Below are positions 8,255 to 16,329 of a stretch of 64,000 nucleotides of DNA, piece by piece; within the stretch, counting starts at the first letter, position 1; each line of letters starts with the position of its first letter. This stretch comes from GCA-2731375 sp002731375 (GTDB lineage: Bacteria > Pseudomonadota > Alphaproteobacteria > GCA-2731375), in assembly GCA_030752605.1 (NCBI GenBank), contig JASMDX010000017.1:43736-107735 (forward strand), given 5' to 3'. The position numbers and the translations under genes were made by a program. A model generated the notes under the pieces. The model did not search any database. It saw only the letters and a program-made list of their open reading frames with translations, and was not told the DNA's origin.

Positions 8255-9421
8255 TTGTCAGGTGGAAATATGGTCATTGCCGGCTATTCGGAAACAGCGG
8301 TGGAATTTCGCAGCGGGCGCAGCGCTTATGACTTCGCGGGCGAGGCCTTTGCCGCCTTGCTCGGTTCAACCGGCGTGGACATCGCCCAGATTGATGGTCT
8401 GTCCGTCACGGTGCCGTTGAGCGAATGCGCCAATCCGTTCTTCGCTGTATACATGACCGAGGCCCTGGGCCTGTCGCCGACCTGGCTGAATTATGGCGGC
8501 ATGGGGGGGTGTTCGGCTACCGGCGGGGTGGCCCGTGCCACGGCCGCGATTCGCGAAGGCCAGTGCGAAGTCGCCGTGGTGTTGTCGGCGGATGCGCCCA
8601 GCACCAATTGGGGCGCCAATTACGGGGCCTGGCGCGGCGAGTTTCAGGATCCGGTGGGTGTGCTGGGCCCGCCCTCCGCATTCGGTCTGTTGATGAGCCG
8701 CTATCAACATCAATACGGCCTAAACTACGAGGCCTTGGCCAAGATCGCTATCGCCCAGCGGGAAGGCGGCCTGATGAATGACAACGCCTTCGAAAAGCTG
8801 AAAAAGCCGCTGACGGTTGAAGATTACATGAACTCCCGCATGATCGCCGATCCGTTGCGGTTGCTGGATTGCGTCATGTTCTGCGATGGCGGCAACGCCT
8901 TTCTGGTGACGTCCGAGGCCAAGGCCAGAGAACTTGGCATCGAGAAAATGGTGCGGCCCACGGCCTATGCCGAGGTGACCAATTTCAAGGGCGCCGACCC
9001 GGTGGCGGATATCACCGAAACCGGCTTCTCCGTGCTGGCGCCCGAGGTGTTCGGTAAATCGGGTCTGAAGCCCGGTGATATCGGCAGTTTCCAGCCCTAC
9101 GATGATTTCACCATCGCGGTAATGATGCAGATGGAGGATTTCGGATTCTGCGAAAAGGGCAAAGGCAGTGACTATGTCATGGCGACGGATCTGTCGTGCA
9201 AAGGCGACCTGCCCCTAAACACAGGCGGCGGTCAGCTTTCCGCTGGACAGCCAGGACTAGCCAGTGGCGGTCTGAACCTGGCCGAGGCGGTACGCCAGAT
9301 GTTCGGCGAGGCCGGCGCGCGCCAGGTCGCCAATACCCAGAACGCACTGGTCACTGGGATTGGTGTTATTCCCTACGCCCGCAACTGGGGCACATCCACC
9401 GCGATGATCTTGGAGACCTAG
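8255..9421 (+). CDS. thiolase-fold protein (SCP2/Ltp type), His-to-Gln in the C-terminal motif
   Basis: A 388-residue thiolase-superfamily protein of the non-specific lipid-transfer type. The nucleophile position is a cysteine in GGMGGCSATGG. The usual GHP motif near the C-terminus reads SAGQPGLASGG, with Gln in place of the catalytic His. The tail VTGIGVIPYARNWGTSTAMI is typical of the family. The start is TTG at 8255, eight bases after GGAGG. The gene is followed after one base by a DUF35 protein; thiolase-fold/DUF35 pairs are known to act as complexes, including the retro-aldolase Ltp2-ChsH2 in steroid side-chain cleavage. With the altered motif an aldolase or other C-C lyase is as likely as thiolysis. 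Confidence 0.8.
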   Translation: MSGGNMVIAGYSETAVEFRSGRSAYDFAGEAFAALLGSTGVDIAQIDGLSVTVPLSECANPFFAVYMTEALGLSPTWLNYGGMGGCSATGGVARATAAIREGQCEVAVVLSADAPSTNWGANYGAWRGEFQDPVGVLGPPSAFGLLMSRYQHQYGLNYEALAKIAIAQREGGLMNDNAFEKLKKPLTVEDYMNSRMIADPLRLLDCVMFCDGGNAFLVTSEAKARELGIEKMVRPTAYAEVTNFKGADPVADITETGFSVLAPEVFGKSGLKPGDIGSFQPYDDFTIAVMMQMEDFGFCEKGKGSDYVMATDLSCKGDLPLNTGGGQLSAGQPGLASGGLNLAEAVRQMFGEAGARQVANTQNALVTGIGVIPYARNWGTSTAMILET

Positions 9422-9422
9422 G

Positions 9423-9848
9423 ATGTCAGACGAACAAATCAAACCCCGCCCCACCCCCAAGGCTAATCGCTTCGTCGATACGGAGGCGTTTTGGCAAGGC
9501 ACCAGGAATAGCGAATTGATGCTGCAATACTGCCCGGACACAAAACAGTACCAACATTATCCCAGGCCCATCAGCCTCTATACGGGCAAGCGTAACCTGG
9601 AATGGCGCAAGGTGGCTGGTACTGGCACCGTATACGCTTGTACAACCGTGAGGGTGCTGGGCCCCGGACTGGAAGGGCGGTTGCCATTGTCCGTGGTGAC
9701 GGTGGAGTTGGACGAAGGTGCGCGCATCCTGGGTAATGTTCTGAATGTGGAACCCGATGCGGTCGCCATCGGACAGCGGGTGGAGCTGGCCTGGGATGCC
9801 ATCAATGAAGACACCGCCTATCCGGCCTTTAACGTAGTTGGGGTATAG
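9423..9848 (+). CDS. DUF35 / Zn-ribbon OB-fold family protein (partner of the thiolase-fold protein)
   Basis: A 141-residue DUF35 protein. An N-terminal helix (DTEAFWQGTRNSELMLQYC) leads into the ribbon, followed by an OB-fold with VAGTGTVYACTTV and VTVELDEGARILGNV. The rubredoxin-like ribbon normally has two CxxC pairs; here only one cysteine remains (YCPDTKQYQHYPR), so zinc binding is doubtful. The conserved Pro-Arg of the second knuckle is kept. The start codon lies one base after the thiolase stop, so the two are certainly co-translated. The likely role is a structural or acyl-CoA-binding partner of the thiolase-fold protein. Confidence 0.8.
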   Translation: MSDEQIKPRPTPKANRFVDTEAFWQGTRNSELMLQYCPDTKQYQHYPRPISLYTGKRNLEWRKVAGTGTVYACTTVRVLGPGLEGRLPLSVVTVELDEGARILGNVLNVEPDAVAIGQRVELAWDAINEDTAYPAFNVVGV

Positions 9849-9854
9849 GGCGCC

Positions 9855-11270
9855 ATGACGGGCAACAAAGCAGCCGCACCATCGGCCAATCATTGCAGCC
9901 GGGATTTGCGCGAATGGCTGACCCATCTTGCCGCCACCGATCGTCTGGCCGCGGCCAAGCCGGGCCTGGGCCTGGTGCATGAACTGGCTGCCGTCTCCGA
10001 CCAGATGGAGCTGGACAAGGCGGTGCTGTTCCCGAGGCCCGATGGCCACGACATGCCCGTGGTTGCCAACCTGCTGGCCAGCCGCAAATGGATCGGTGAT
10101 TGCCTTGGTGTCAGCGAGGATGGTCTGATCACCCGCTATCAGGACGCCGTGCAAAACCCGCTGCCATGGGTCGAGGTTGAAGACGGCCCGGTGCAGGCCG
10201 TTGTGCACAGCGATGTTGACATCAATGGCCAACTGCCCGTGCCTACCCATAACGAACTGGATAGCGGGCCCTACATCGCCGCCGGACTGATGATTTCGCG
10301 CAATCCCACGAACGGTGTCCAGAACGTCTCCATCCACCGTTGTCAGATCAGCGGCAAGGACCGTATCGGCGTCTTGTTACTGCCGCGCCATACCTGGACC
10401 TACAGCCGCATGGCCGAGGAAGCCGGCCATGCCCTGGAGGTCGCCATAGTAATCGGCGTCGATCCTGCCTCGTTACTGGCGAGCCAGGCCATCGTGCCCA
10501 TGGACTTCGACGAGATGGAGATCGTCGGCGCCTTGCACGGCGCTCCGGTGGAAATGGTCAAGTGCAAAACCAATAATGTCCGGGTGCCGGCGCATGCGGA
10601 AATCGTTTTGGAAGGCCGGGTGCTGCCCGGCGTGGCCGAGCCCGAGGGGCCATTTGGCGAGTTCCCGCAATACTATGGTCGCCGCGCCAACCGCCATGTG
10701 GTTCAGGTGGACGCCATCACCCACCGGAAGGATGCGATCTTCCACACCATCATCGGCGGCGGGATGGAGCATCTGCTGCTGGGCGGATTGCCGCGCGAGG
10801 CGACTATTCTGGAATCCTTGCAACGCCACGATCCGGGCGTGCTGGACGTGCATCTTTCGCGTGGCGGCATCTGCCGCTACCATTTGGTGGTCAAGATCGA
10901 CAAGAAGCAGGAAGGCCAGGCCAAGAATATCATGATGGGTGCCTTCGCGGCTCATTACGATATCAAGCAGGTGGTTGTGGTCGACAGGGACGTCAATATT
11001 CATGACGGTGAATCCGTCGAGTGGGCCATTGCCACGCGCTTCCAAGCGGACCAGGATCTGCTGGTGGTCAATAATACCCAAGGCTCGAAATTGGATCCGA
11101 CGACCATGGAGGATGGCGTCGGCGCCAAAATGGGTCTGGATGCGACCATTCCCCTGGCGGCGGATGAATTCACCTTTACGGTAATCAAGGTGCCGGGTGC
11201 GGGTGATGTGAACCTGGACGCGGTGCTGGATGATCCTAGCGCGGCAACGGCGATAATTGCGGGAGAGTAA
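9855..11270 (+). CDS. UbiD-family (de)carboxylase
   Basis: A 471-residue UbiD-like enzyme that needs prenylated FMN and removes or adds CO2 on aromatic or alpha,beta-unsaturated acids. Visible signatures are the Arg-containing NVSIHRCQISGKDRIGV, the Glu-rich EPEGPFGEFPQYYG, and the metal/cofactor segment VVVVDRDVNIHDGESVEWA. Family members are usually 450-500 residues, so it is complete. No UbiX (prenyltransferase) gene is in the window, so prFMN must be supplied from elsewhere. The gene starts 6 nt after the DUF35 stop and ends 4 nt before the TPP enzyme. The substrate is not determined; UbiQ decarboxylation is unlikely because of the catabolic context. Confidence 0.88.
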   Translation: MTGNKAAAPSANHCSRDLREWLTHLAATDRLAAAKPGLGLVHELAAVSDQMELDKAVLFPRPDGHDMPVVANLLASRKWIGDCLGVSEDGLITRYQDAVQNPLPWVEVEDGPVQAVVHSDVDINGQLPVPTHNELDSGPYIAAGLMISRNPTNGVQNVSIHRCQISGKDRIGVLLLPRHTWTYSRMAEEAGHALEVAIVIGVDPASLLASQAIVPMDFDEMEIVGALHGAPVEMVKCKTNNVRVPAHAEIVLEGRVLPGVAEPEGPFGEFPQYYGRRANRHVVQVDAITHRKDAIFHTIIGGGMEHLLLGGLPREATILESLQRHDPGVLDVHLSRGGICRYHLVVKIDKKQEGQAKNIMMGAFAAHYDIKQVVVVDRDVNIHDGESVEWAIATRFQADQDLLVVNNTQGSKLDPTTMEDGVGAKMGLDATIPLAADEFTFTVIKVPGAGDVNLDAVLDDPSAATAIIAGE

Positions 11271-11274
11271 TCGG

Positions 11275-12972
11275 ATGAGCGATCAAACAAACGTTGGCCA
11301 TGCGGTATTGGCGCGCTTGCAGGCGGCGGGCATAGAGTATTTTCTGGCCAACGCGGGCACGGATTTCCCGCCAATCATCGAGGCCATCGCGCAAGCCGGA
11401 GACCGTAGTGACGGGCCGCAAGCCTTGGTCATTCCCCACGAAAATGTCGCCATTGCTATGGCGCACGGTTACGCCATGATCAAGGGCAAGCCCCTGGCAG
11501 TGATGCTGCATGTCAACGTGGGCACCTCCAATGCCATTTGTGGCCTGACCAATGCATACCGTACCAACGTGCCGCTGTTGCTGCTGGCCGGGCGTACGCC
11601 CTGGACGGAACATGCGCCCCTGTCGGCGGGCACGCGAAGCCGGCATATACATTGGGCCCAGGAGATGTTCGATCAGGCGGGCATGTTGCGGGAACTGGTT
11701 AAGTGGGATTATGAGATGCGCGCCCCCGGTGAAGTAGACGTGGTCCTTGACCGCGCCATTACCATTTGCGAATCCGATATTCCGGGGCCAGTCTATCTTT
11801 CCATTCCCCGCGAAGTCATGGCCGCGCGGGCGACGCCGTCCCTGGCGCCGCGCCGGGCAGCGCCCACCGGGGTGGCCCATCCCGATCCGGATCAAATCGC
11901 GGAGGCGGCGGAAATCCTGATGGAGGCGGAAAACCCGCTGATCATAACGGCGGACGTGGGCAGATCCACCAAGGCTGCCCGGCATCTAGCGGAATTGGCG
12001 GAGCGTTACGCCATTCCCGTCATTACCCACGTTCCCCGCTATTTGTGCCTGGGTAATGACCATCCCATGCATCTGGATTATGAAGCCTCGCCGCATTTGG
12101 CGGATGCGGATGTGGTGTTGGTGCTGGACTGCGATGTGCCCTGGATTCCCGCGACCGATCCCGTACACCCCAATGCCAAGGTGATCCACCTGGCGCTCGA
12201 TCCCCTCTTCAGCCGCTATCCCATCCGTGGCTATCCCTCCGCTCTATCCATCGCGGCGGATGCAAAGGCAGCGCTGCCCCTGTTGGTGGAGGCCATGGCG
12301 GGAACCGATGCGGGCAGGATCGACAAACGGCGGCTGTCCGTTGCCGCTGCCCGGCAAACCGTGCGCGATAAATGGCAGGGCATCCGCGACAACGCCCGCA
12401 CCGCCGATCCCATCCATCCCGCCTGGCTGGCCCAATGCGTGGGCGAGCACCTGGATGATGATACAATTCTAGTCAATGAAATGGGTGTGGTGGCGCAACA
12501 TACGGGCATCAACCGGCCGGGCAGATATTTTGGGCCAAGTCCGGCAGGTGGCCTGGGCTGGGGCCTGGGCGCCGCACTTGGCGCCAAAATGGCGGCGCCG
12601 GATGATATGATTATTGCCACGATCGGCGATGGTTCGTATTTCTTCGGCAATCCAATGGCGGCGCATTATTGCGGCCGGGCCTATGACCTGCCGGTTCTGT
12701 ACATTGTTGTCAACAATCATGGCTGGGGCGCGGTGCGCCGGGCTACCAAGGCCATGTACCCCGACGGCAAGGCCCTGGGCGGCAACGATATTCCACTGTC
12801 GCGTCTGGAGCCCGCGCCGGACTATGAGCAGATCATGGCCGCTTGCGGCGGTTACGGTGAACGGGTCACCGATCCTGACAAATTGCAGGATGCCCTGACC
12901 CGGGCCGTGAAAATTGTGCGTGAGGAACGGCGCCAGGTCCTGTTGAACGTGGTCGTCTCGGAAATCGTCTAA
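11275..12972 (+). CDS. thiamine-diphosphate-dependent enzyme (acetolactate synthase / benzoylformate decarboxylase superfamily)
   Basis: A 565-residue three-domain TPP enzyme. The N-terminal PYR domain has the catalytic Glu56 in PHENVAIAMAHGYA, and a central Rossmann-like domain follows. The C-terminal PP domain has the Mg-TPP motif beginning IGDGSYFFGN and ending VVNNHGWG, at the usual spacing. The family contains 2-oxo acid decarboxylases, carboligases and oxalyl-CoA decarboxylase. An ilvB role is improbable because no small regulatory subunit gene follows and the setting is catabolic. The start is ATG at 11275 behind GGGAGAG. A 2-oxo acid produced by the neighbouring molybdenum enzyme would be a natural substrate for a decarboxylase of this fold, but this is inference. 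Confidence 0.85.
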   Translation: MSDQTNVGHAVLARLQAAGIEYFLANAGTDFPPIIEAIAQAGDRSDGPQALVIPHENVAIAMAHGYAMIKGKPLAVMLHVNVGTSNAICGLTNAYRTNVPLLLLAGRTPWTEHAPLSAGTRSRHIHWAQEMFDQAGMLRELVKWDYEMRAPGEVDVVLDRAITICESDIPGPVYLSIPREVMAARATPSLAPRRAAPTGVAHPDPDQIAEAAEILMEAENPLIITADVGRSTKAARHLAELAERYAIPVITHVPRYLCLGNDHPMHLDYEASPHLADADVVLVLDCDVPWIPATDPVHPNAKVIHLALDPLFSRYPIRGYPSALSIAADAKAALPLLVEAMAGTDAGRIDKRRLSVAAARQTVRDKWQGIRDNARTADPIHPAWLAQCVGEHLDDDTILVNEMGVVAQHTGINRPGRYFGPSPAGGLGWGLGAALGAKMAAPDDMIIATIGDGSYFFGNPMAAHYCGRAYDLPVLYIVVNNHGWGAVRRATKAMYPDGKALGGNDIPLSRLEPAPDYEQIMAACGGYGERVTDPDKLQDALTRAVKIVREERRQVLLNVVVSEIV

Positions 12973-12997
12973 GCGTGACCGTATAAGGGAGGGGAAA

Positions 12998-13765
12998 ATG
13001 AGCGGAGCAAACACAGTCCTGCCGTCCATGCGGGTTGATGGCCAGGTGGCCCTGGTCACCGGCGCGGGCAGGGGCATTGGCCGCGGCTGTGCCCTGGCCT
13101 TGGCCGAAAGCGGCGCCGAGGTTATCGCCATGGCCCGGACCGGGGCGGAGGTCGAGGCGGTAGTGGCTGAAATCGAGGCCAAGGGCGGCAAGGGCCGGGC
13201 CGTGGCCTGTGATGTCGGGGATCCGGTGGCTTTGGCCGAGGCCATGGCTGGGCTGGAACGTTTGGATATCCTGGTCAACAACGCCGGCACCAACGTACCC
13301 ATTGGTTTTCTCGAGGCCGATACAGATACCCTGGATCTGATGCTGAACCTGAATATCCGCGCCGCATTCCTGGTGGCCCAAGCCGCTGCGCGGATCATGG
13401 ATCGCCAGGGTGCCGGCGTGATCATTCACCTGTCATCCACCTTTGGCAAGGTAGGCCGGCAAGGCGCCTCAATCTATTCTGGCACCAAACATTTCATCGA
13501 GGGCCTGACGAAGTCCACCGCTGTCGAGCTGGCGCCCAAAAATATCCGCGTCGTCGCGGTCGGCCCCACGGCCATAGCAACGCCCATGCTGAAAGAACGC
13601 CTGAAGGATCCGGCGATCGCGGCTGATCTGCAGTCGCATATCCCACTGGGCCGGATTGGCAAGATTGAGGATGTGCTTGGCGCGGTAGTCTTTCTGGCTT
13701 CCCCCGCGGCAGCGCTGATCACGGGCACTACCATCATGGTCGATGGCGGCTGGACGGCGCCGTGA
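12998..13765 (+). CDS. short-chain dehydrogenase/reductase
   Basis: Classical SDR of 255 residues. The nucleotide-binding TGAGRGIGRG is near residue 22, followed by LVNNAGTN. The catalytic Ser is in IHLSSTFGKVGR and the Tyr/Lys pair in IYSGTKHF. The C-terminal TGTTIMVDGGWTAP is standard. It starts behind GGGAGGGG, 25 nt after the TPP enzyme, and ends the operon. A likely role is reversible oxidation of an alcohol or aldehyde intermediate with NAD(P). Substrate unknown. Confidence 0.87.
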   Translation: MSGANTVLPSMRVDGQVALVTGAGRGIGRGCALALAESGAEVIAMARTGAEVEAVVAEIEAKGGKGRAVACDVGDPVALAEAMAGLERLDILVNNAGTNVPIGFLEADTDTLDLMLNLNIRAAFLVAQAAARIMDRQGAGVIIHLSSTFGKVGRQGASIYSGTKHFIEGLTKSTAVELAPKNIRVVAVGPTAIATPMLKERLKDPAIAADLQSHIPLGRIGKIEDVLGAVVFLASPAAALITGTTIMVDGGWTAP

Positions 13766-13770
13766 TCAGC

Positions 13771-14027
13771 ATGCGTGATCGGGTGCTGATCACGGCGCCG
13801 GGCCGGTGGGGTTGAGCGCGGCGGCCTATCTGACCCAGGCCGGTATTCCTGTGACCGTGTTCGAGGCCGAGGATGCCTTGCCGGAAAACCTGCGTGCATC
13901 GACCTTTCATCGGCCGACTCTGGATATGCTGGCGCCTTTCCGGGCCACGCAGAACTTGACTGAACAGGGTCTGGTCGTGCCGAAGTTTCAATTCCGCGAC
14001 CGCGCCAACGGGGGCAGATGGCGATAG
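13771..14027 (+). pseudogene. N-terminal stub of a FAD-dependent monooxygenase (frameshifted)
   Basis: Begins with MRDRVLITA in one frame, then continues in another as AGPVGLSAAAYLTQAG, the GxGxxG dinucleotide fold of aromatic-ring flavoprotein monooxygenases. It goes on with VFEAEDALPENLRASTFHRP, the region after the first Rossmann strand. Family members are 400-550 residues; here homology stops near residue 80. The frameshift lies at about 13792-13800. The 3' end runs directly into the opposed stub of another gene (13988-14110, minus). It starts 6 nt after the SDR stop and so was once the last gene of the operon. Confidence 0.7.
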
Positions 14028-14110
14028 CGCATGATCGCCCGCGATTTCATGGAGTAGGGTGAGCCTAAAGAGCCGATGAAGCGGTAGCGATCATCGGTGG
14101 CGTTTGGCAT
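13988..14110 (-). pseudogene. N-terminal stub of a glutathione S-transferase-like gene
   Basis: Minus strand, 40 residues from ATG 14110, behind GGAG at seven-base spacing. The protein begins MPNATDDRYRFIGSLGSPYS and continues MKSRAIMRYRHLPP, which matches the beta-alpha-beta start of GST-like proteins, with the GSPYS glutathione-site loop. It then loses homology where it meets the monooxygenase stub and stops at 13988. The intact gene would have run leftward for about 600-900 more bases. The good ribosome-binding site suggests the deletion is fairly recent. Confidence 0.6.
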
Positions 14111-14181
14111 GGAGGGACTCCTCAAGGCGGTCTGTTACAAGCCGCCAAACCAGGGCGCGTTCGAGGCCCACGCAAGCTGCC

Positions 14182-14223
14182 TTGATTGAAATCAAATGGC
14201 TGGGTATTTCGTCGCCCTATAAT
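14182..14223 (+). promoter_or_regulatory. FNR/CRP-family box and -10 element ahead of the acyl-CoA operon
   Basis: A perfect 14-bp FNR-type site, TTGAT-TGAA-ATCAA (14182-14195), lies 22 bp upstream of a perfect TATAAT (14218-14223). The predicted start point near 14230 puts the box centre at about -41.5, the classical class-II activator position. There is no good -35 hexamer, as expected of an activator-dependent promoter. The coding start is at 14278. FNR, FixK and Dnr proteins share this recognition sequence, so the regulator cannot be named. Confidence 0.65.
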
Positions 14224-14277
14224 AGAACTGAACCCGTCAGCCCATCCCCGGCTGCCGAGCTGATGAGGGAGGTGGGT

Positions 14278-15477
14278 ATGGTCGATTTTGCGCTAGCGAT
14301 CGAATTGGACGAGACCGAGCGGGCGGTACAGGAAACCGCACGCCGCTTCGCTACAGATGTTCTGCGGCCTTTGGGCGCGGATCTGGATAAGCTACCGGCG
14401 GAGGATGTAATCGCGGACGGCTCCCCCCTCTACGATGCCCATAAACAGTTCCGCGATCTGGGGTTCGCCGGCATGCGCCTGGGCGAGGACATGTCGCGGG
14501 CACAAAAGGCCAGGCTGGTCTGCCTGGTCGGCTACGAATTGGGCCGGGGTGATACAGGCCTGGCGCTTGGTCTGGGTGGCTCCACCTTTCCGGCCATGGT
14601 AGCCAACGCGTCTTGTAATCCCGAGCTTATGGCACAGTTCAACTACGATCAAATCGGTTGTTGGGCCATAACCGAGCCGGACCATGGCAGTGACGAATTG
14701 GATGTAACCGGCGCCGCCTCTGCCACGGGCCTGAACCGTGGCCGTGGTAATTGCATCGCGCGGCCGGACGGAAATTCCATTGTCATCAATGGGCAGAAGT
14801 CGGCCTGGGTCTCGAACGGCACCATCGCTGAGACCGCCGCCTTGTTCTGCACCTATGACGACGGTAGCGATGAAGTGAAGCATGGTTGCTTTCTGGTAGA
14901 TCTTAAGGACGAGGGCGTCAGCCGGGGTAAGCCGACCGACAAGATTGGTCAGCGTAGCTTGAATCAGGGTGAGATCTTCTTCGATGAGGTGCGCATACCG
15001 GCGGAGAACATGGTGGCGCCCCCCGATCGCTATTCTGATTTTACTACCATGATCCTGACACGGGCCAATTCCTCCATGGGGATCAGCTTCTCCGGCTTGG
15101 CGCAGGCGGCCTTCGACGAAGCGTTGGCATACGCCAAGGAGCGTAAGCAGGGCGGCGTGCCGATCATCCAGCATCAGAACGTCAAGGGCCGATTGTTCGA
15201 AATGTTCCGCAAGGTGCTGGCCGCTCGTGCCCTGAACTGGCAGGTTTGCATGCAGAATTTTACCACAGCCGATGCCCGGCTGGAATATGCCATCGCCACC
15301 AAGGTGACCTCGACCCAGACCGCGTTCGAGGTGGCGAGCGAGGCGATGACAATTTTTGGTGGCGCCAGCATTATCCGTGATCATCCGGTGGAACGGATGT
15401 TGCGCGACGCCCGAATCAGCATGATCGAAGACGGAAATAACGACTTGCTTGGCCTAATGGCGGCGGATCGATTTTAG
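14278..15477 (+). CDS. acyl-CoA dehydrogenase
   Basis: FAD-dependent acyl-CoA dehydrogenase of 399 residues, first gene of a five-gene operon. The FAD/substrate strand is WAITEPDHGSDE and the mid-domain insertion reads FFDEVRIPAENMV. The C-terminal motif RDARISMIEDGNNDLLGL carries a Glu at the position of the usual catalytic Glu (normally YEGTxEI). I selected ATG 14278 behind GGGAGGTGGG; the frame is open further upstream but without start support. Electrons would go to ETF and then ETF-QO (53.5 kb). The chain or ring substrate is not predictable. Confidence 0.88.
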   Translation: MVDFALAIELDETERAVQETARRFATDVLRPLGADLDKLPAEDVIADGSPLYDAHKQFRDLGFAGMRLGEDMSRAQKARLVCLVGYELGRGDTGLALGLGGSTFPAMVANASCNPELMAQFNYDQIGCWAITEPDHGSDELDVTGAASATGLNRGRGNCIARPDGNSIVINGQKSAWVSNGTIAETAALFCTYDDGSDEVKHGCFLVDLKDEGVSRGKPTDKIGQRSLNQGEIFFDEVRIPAENMVAPPDRYSDFTTMILTRANSSMGISFSGLAQAAFDEALAYAKERKQGGVPIIQHQNVKGRLFEMFRKVLAARALNWQVCMQNFTTADARLEYAIATKVTSTQTAFEVASEAMTIFGGASIIRDHPVERMLRDARISMIEDGNNDLLGLMAADRF

Positions 15478-15495
15478 ATACTGGGAGATATCGAC

Positions 15496-16290
15496 ATGGA
15501 ATTACGCGAAGCAATTGGCCGGCGGCGCTCGATCCGATTCTTGAAGCCCTATAAGGCGGTGGAGCCGGAAAAAATCCAACGTATGTTGGAGGCTGCTCGC
15601 ATCGCCTCCCATTGGGGCAATGTGCAAAGTCTGCGCGCGGTGGCCATCTTCCGCGAGAGCGCGCCGCAATCGGTTATCGACAGCCTGTTCGCCGCCGTGG
15701 TCGGCTGGCAGCTTAAAGTCGCGCCGGTGATCATCGTGTGGTATCTGCAGCCGGATGCGGTGGACCAACAATCGGACCGTCTACGCAATCTGGTGGATGT
15801 CGGCGCGCTTGGATTTGGCGACAGGGAAGAGCGCCAAGATGCCCTGGAAAACGAGCTGATTCCGTTTTTTGACAAGTTTAAGGACAATCTGAAAGATCCG
15901 GGTATTAGCGAAGTTGATTGCGGCCAGGGCATTGCGCAGGCGACCCTGATGGCCTTTGAACAGGGTCTGGGCACCTGCTGTCTTGGTGCGCCCAACGGGC
16001 GCAAGATATTGGATGCCTGCAACGTGCCCGAGCGCGCGCGGTTTCTGCTGCTGCAGACGGTGGGTTATCCCTTGGAGCATTGGGAGGCTGGCGGCCAACG
16101 TCCGCGTCAGCCGTTCGAGGAATTGTTCCATATGAATAGTTACCAAACGCCATTCGCACGGGACGAAAATGTGGTGGCGGGTTTGACTGAGGACGGTATG
16201 TTTACTCGGCCAGCCCCCTTGCCTGAGCGTGAGGATGAGTTGGAGTTTCTCAGGAATGCTCTGGGCCTGAAAGGTGCGGGCCTGCTTTAG
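15496..16290 (+). CDS. nitroreductase-family FMN protein
   Basis: A 264-residue member of the nitroreductase fold. The N-terminal RRRSIRFLKPYKAVEPEKIQ is the FMN phosphate-binding signature, and EQGLGTCCLGAPNG with the following helix is the second FMN contact. It lies 18 nt after the acyl-CoA dehydrogenase and before a thiolase, so it belongs to the same pathway. Nitroreductase-fold enzymes act as ene, quinone or nitro reductases. In an acyl-CoA operon reduction of a conjugated double bond is plausible, but that is inference. The C-terminal 40 residues extend beyond the minimal domain. Confidence 0.8.
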   Translation: MELREAIGRRRSIRFLKPYKAVEPEKIQRMLEAARIASHWGNVQSLRAVAIFRESAPQSVIDSLFAAVVGWQLKVAPVIIVWYLQPDAVDQQSDRLRNLVDVGALGFGDREERQDALENELIPFFDKFKDNLKDPGISEVDCGQGIAQATLMAFEQGLGTCCLGAPNGRKILDACNVPERARFLLLQTVGYPLEHWEAGGQRPRQPFEELFHMNSYQTPFARDENVVAGLTEDGMFTRPAPLPEREDELEFLRNALGLKGAGLL

Positions 16291-16329
16291 GCCGCAGAAA
16301 AGCAAGCAGAATAGGAAAAGGAAACAGCC

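Noticed and set aside
12469..13425. A 318-codon minus-strand frame across the TPP/SDR boundary
   Set aside because: Antisense to two strongly supported genes; composition (Ala/Arg/Ser/Thr) is that of a shadow.
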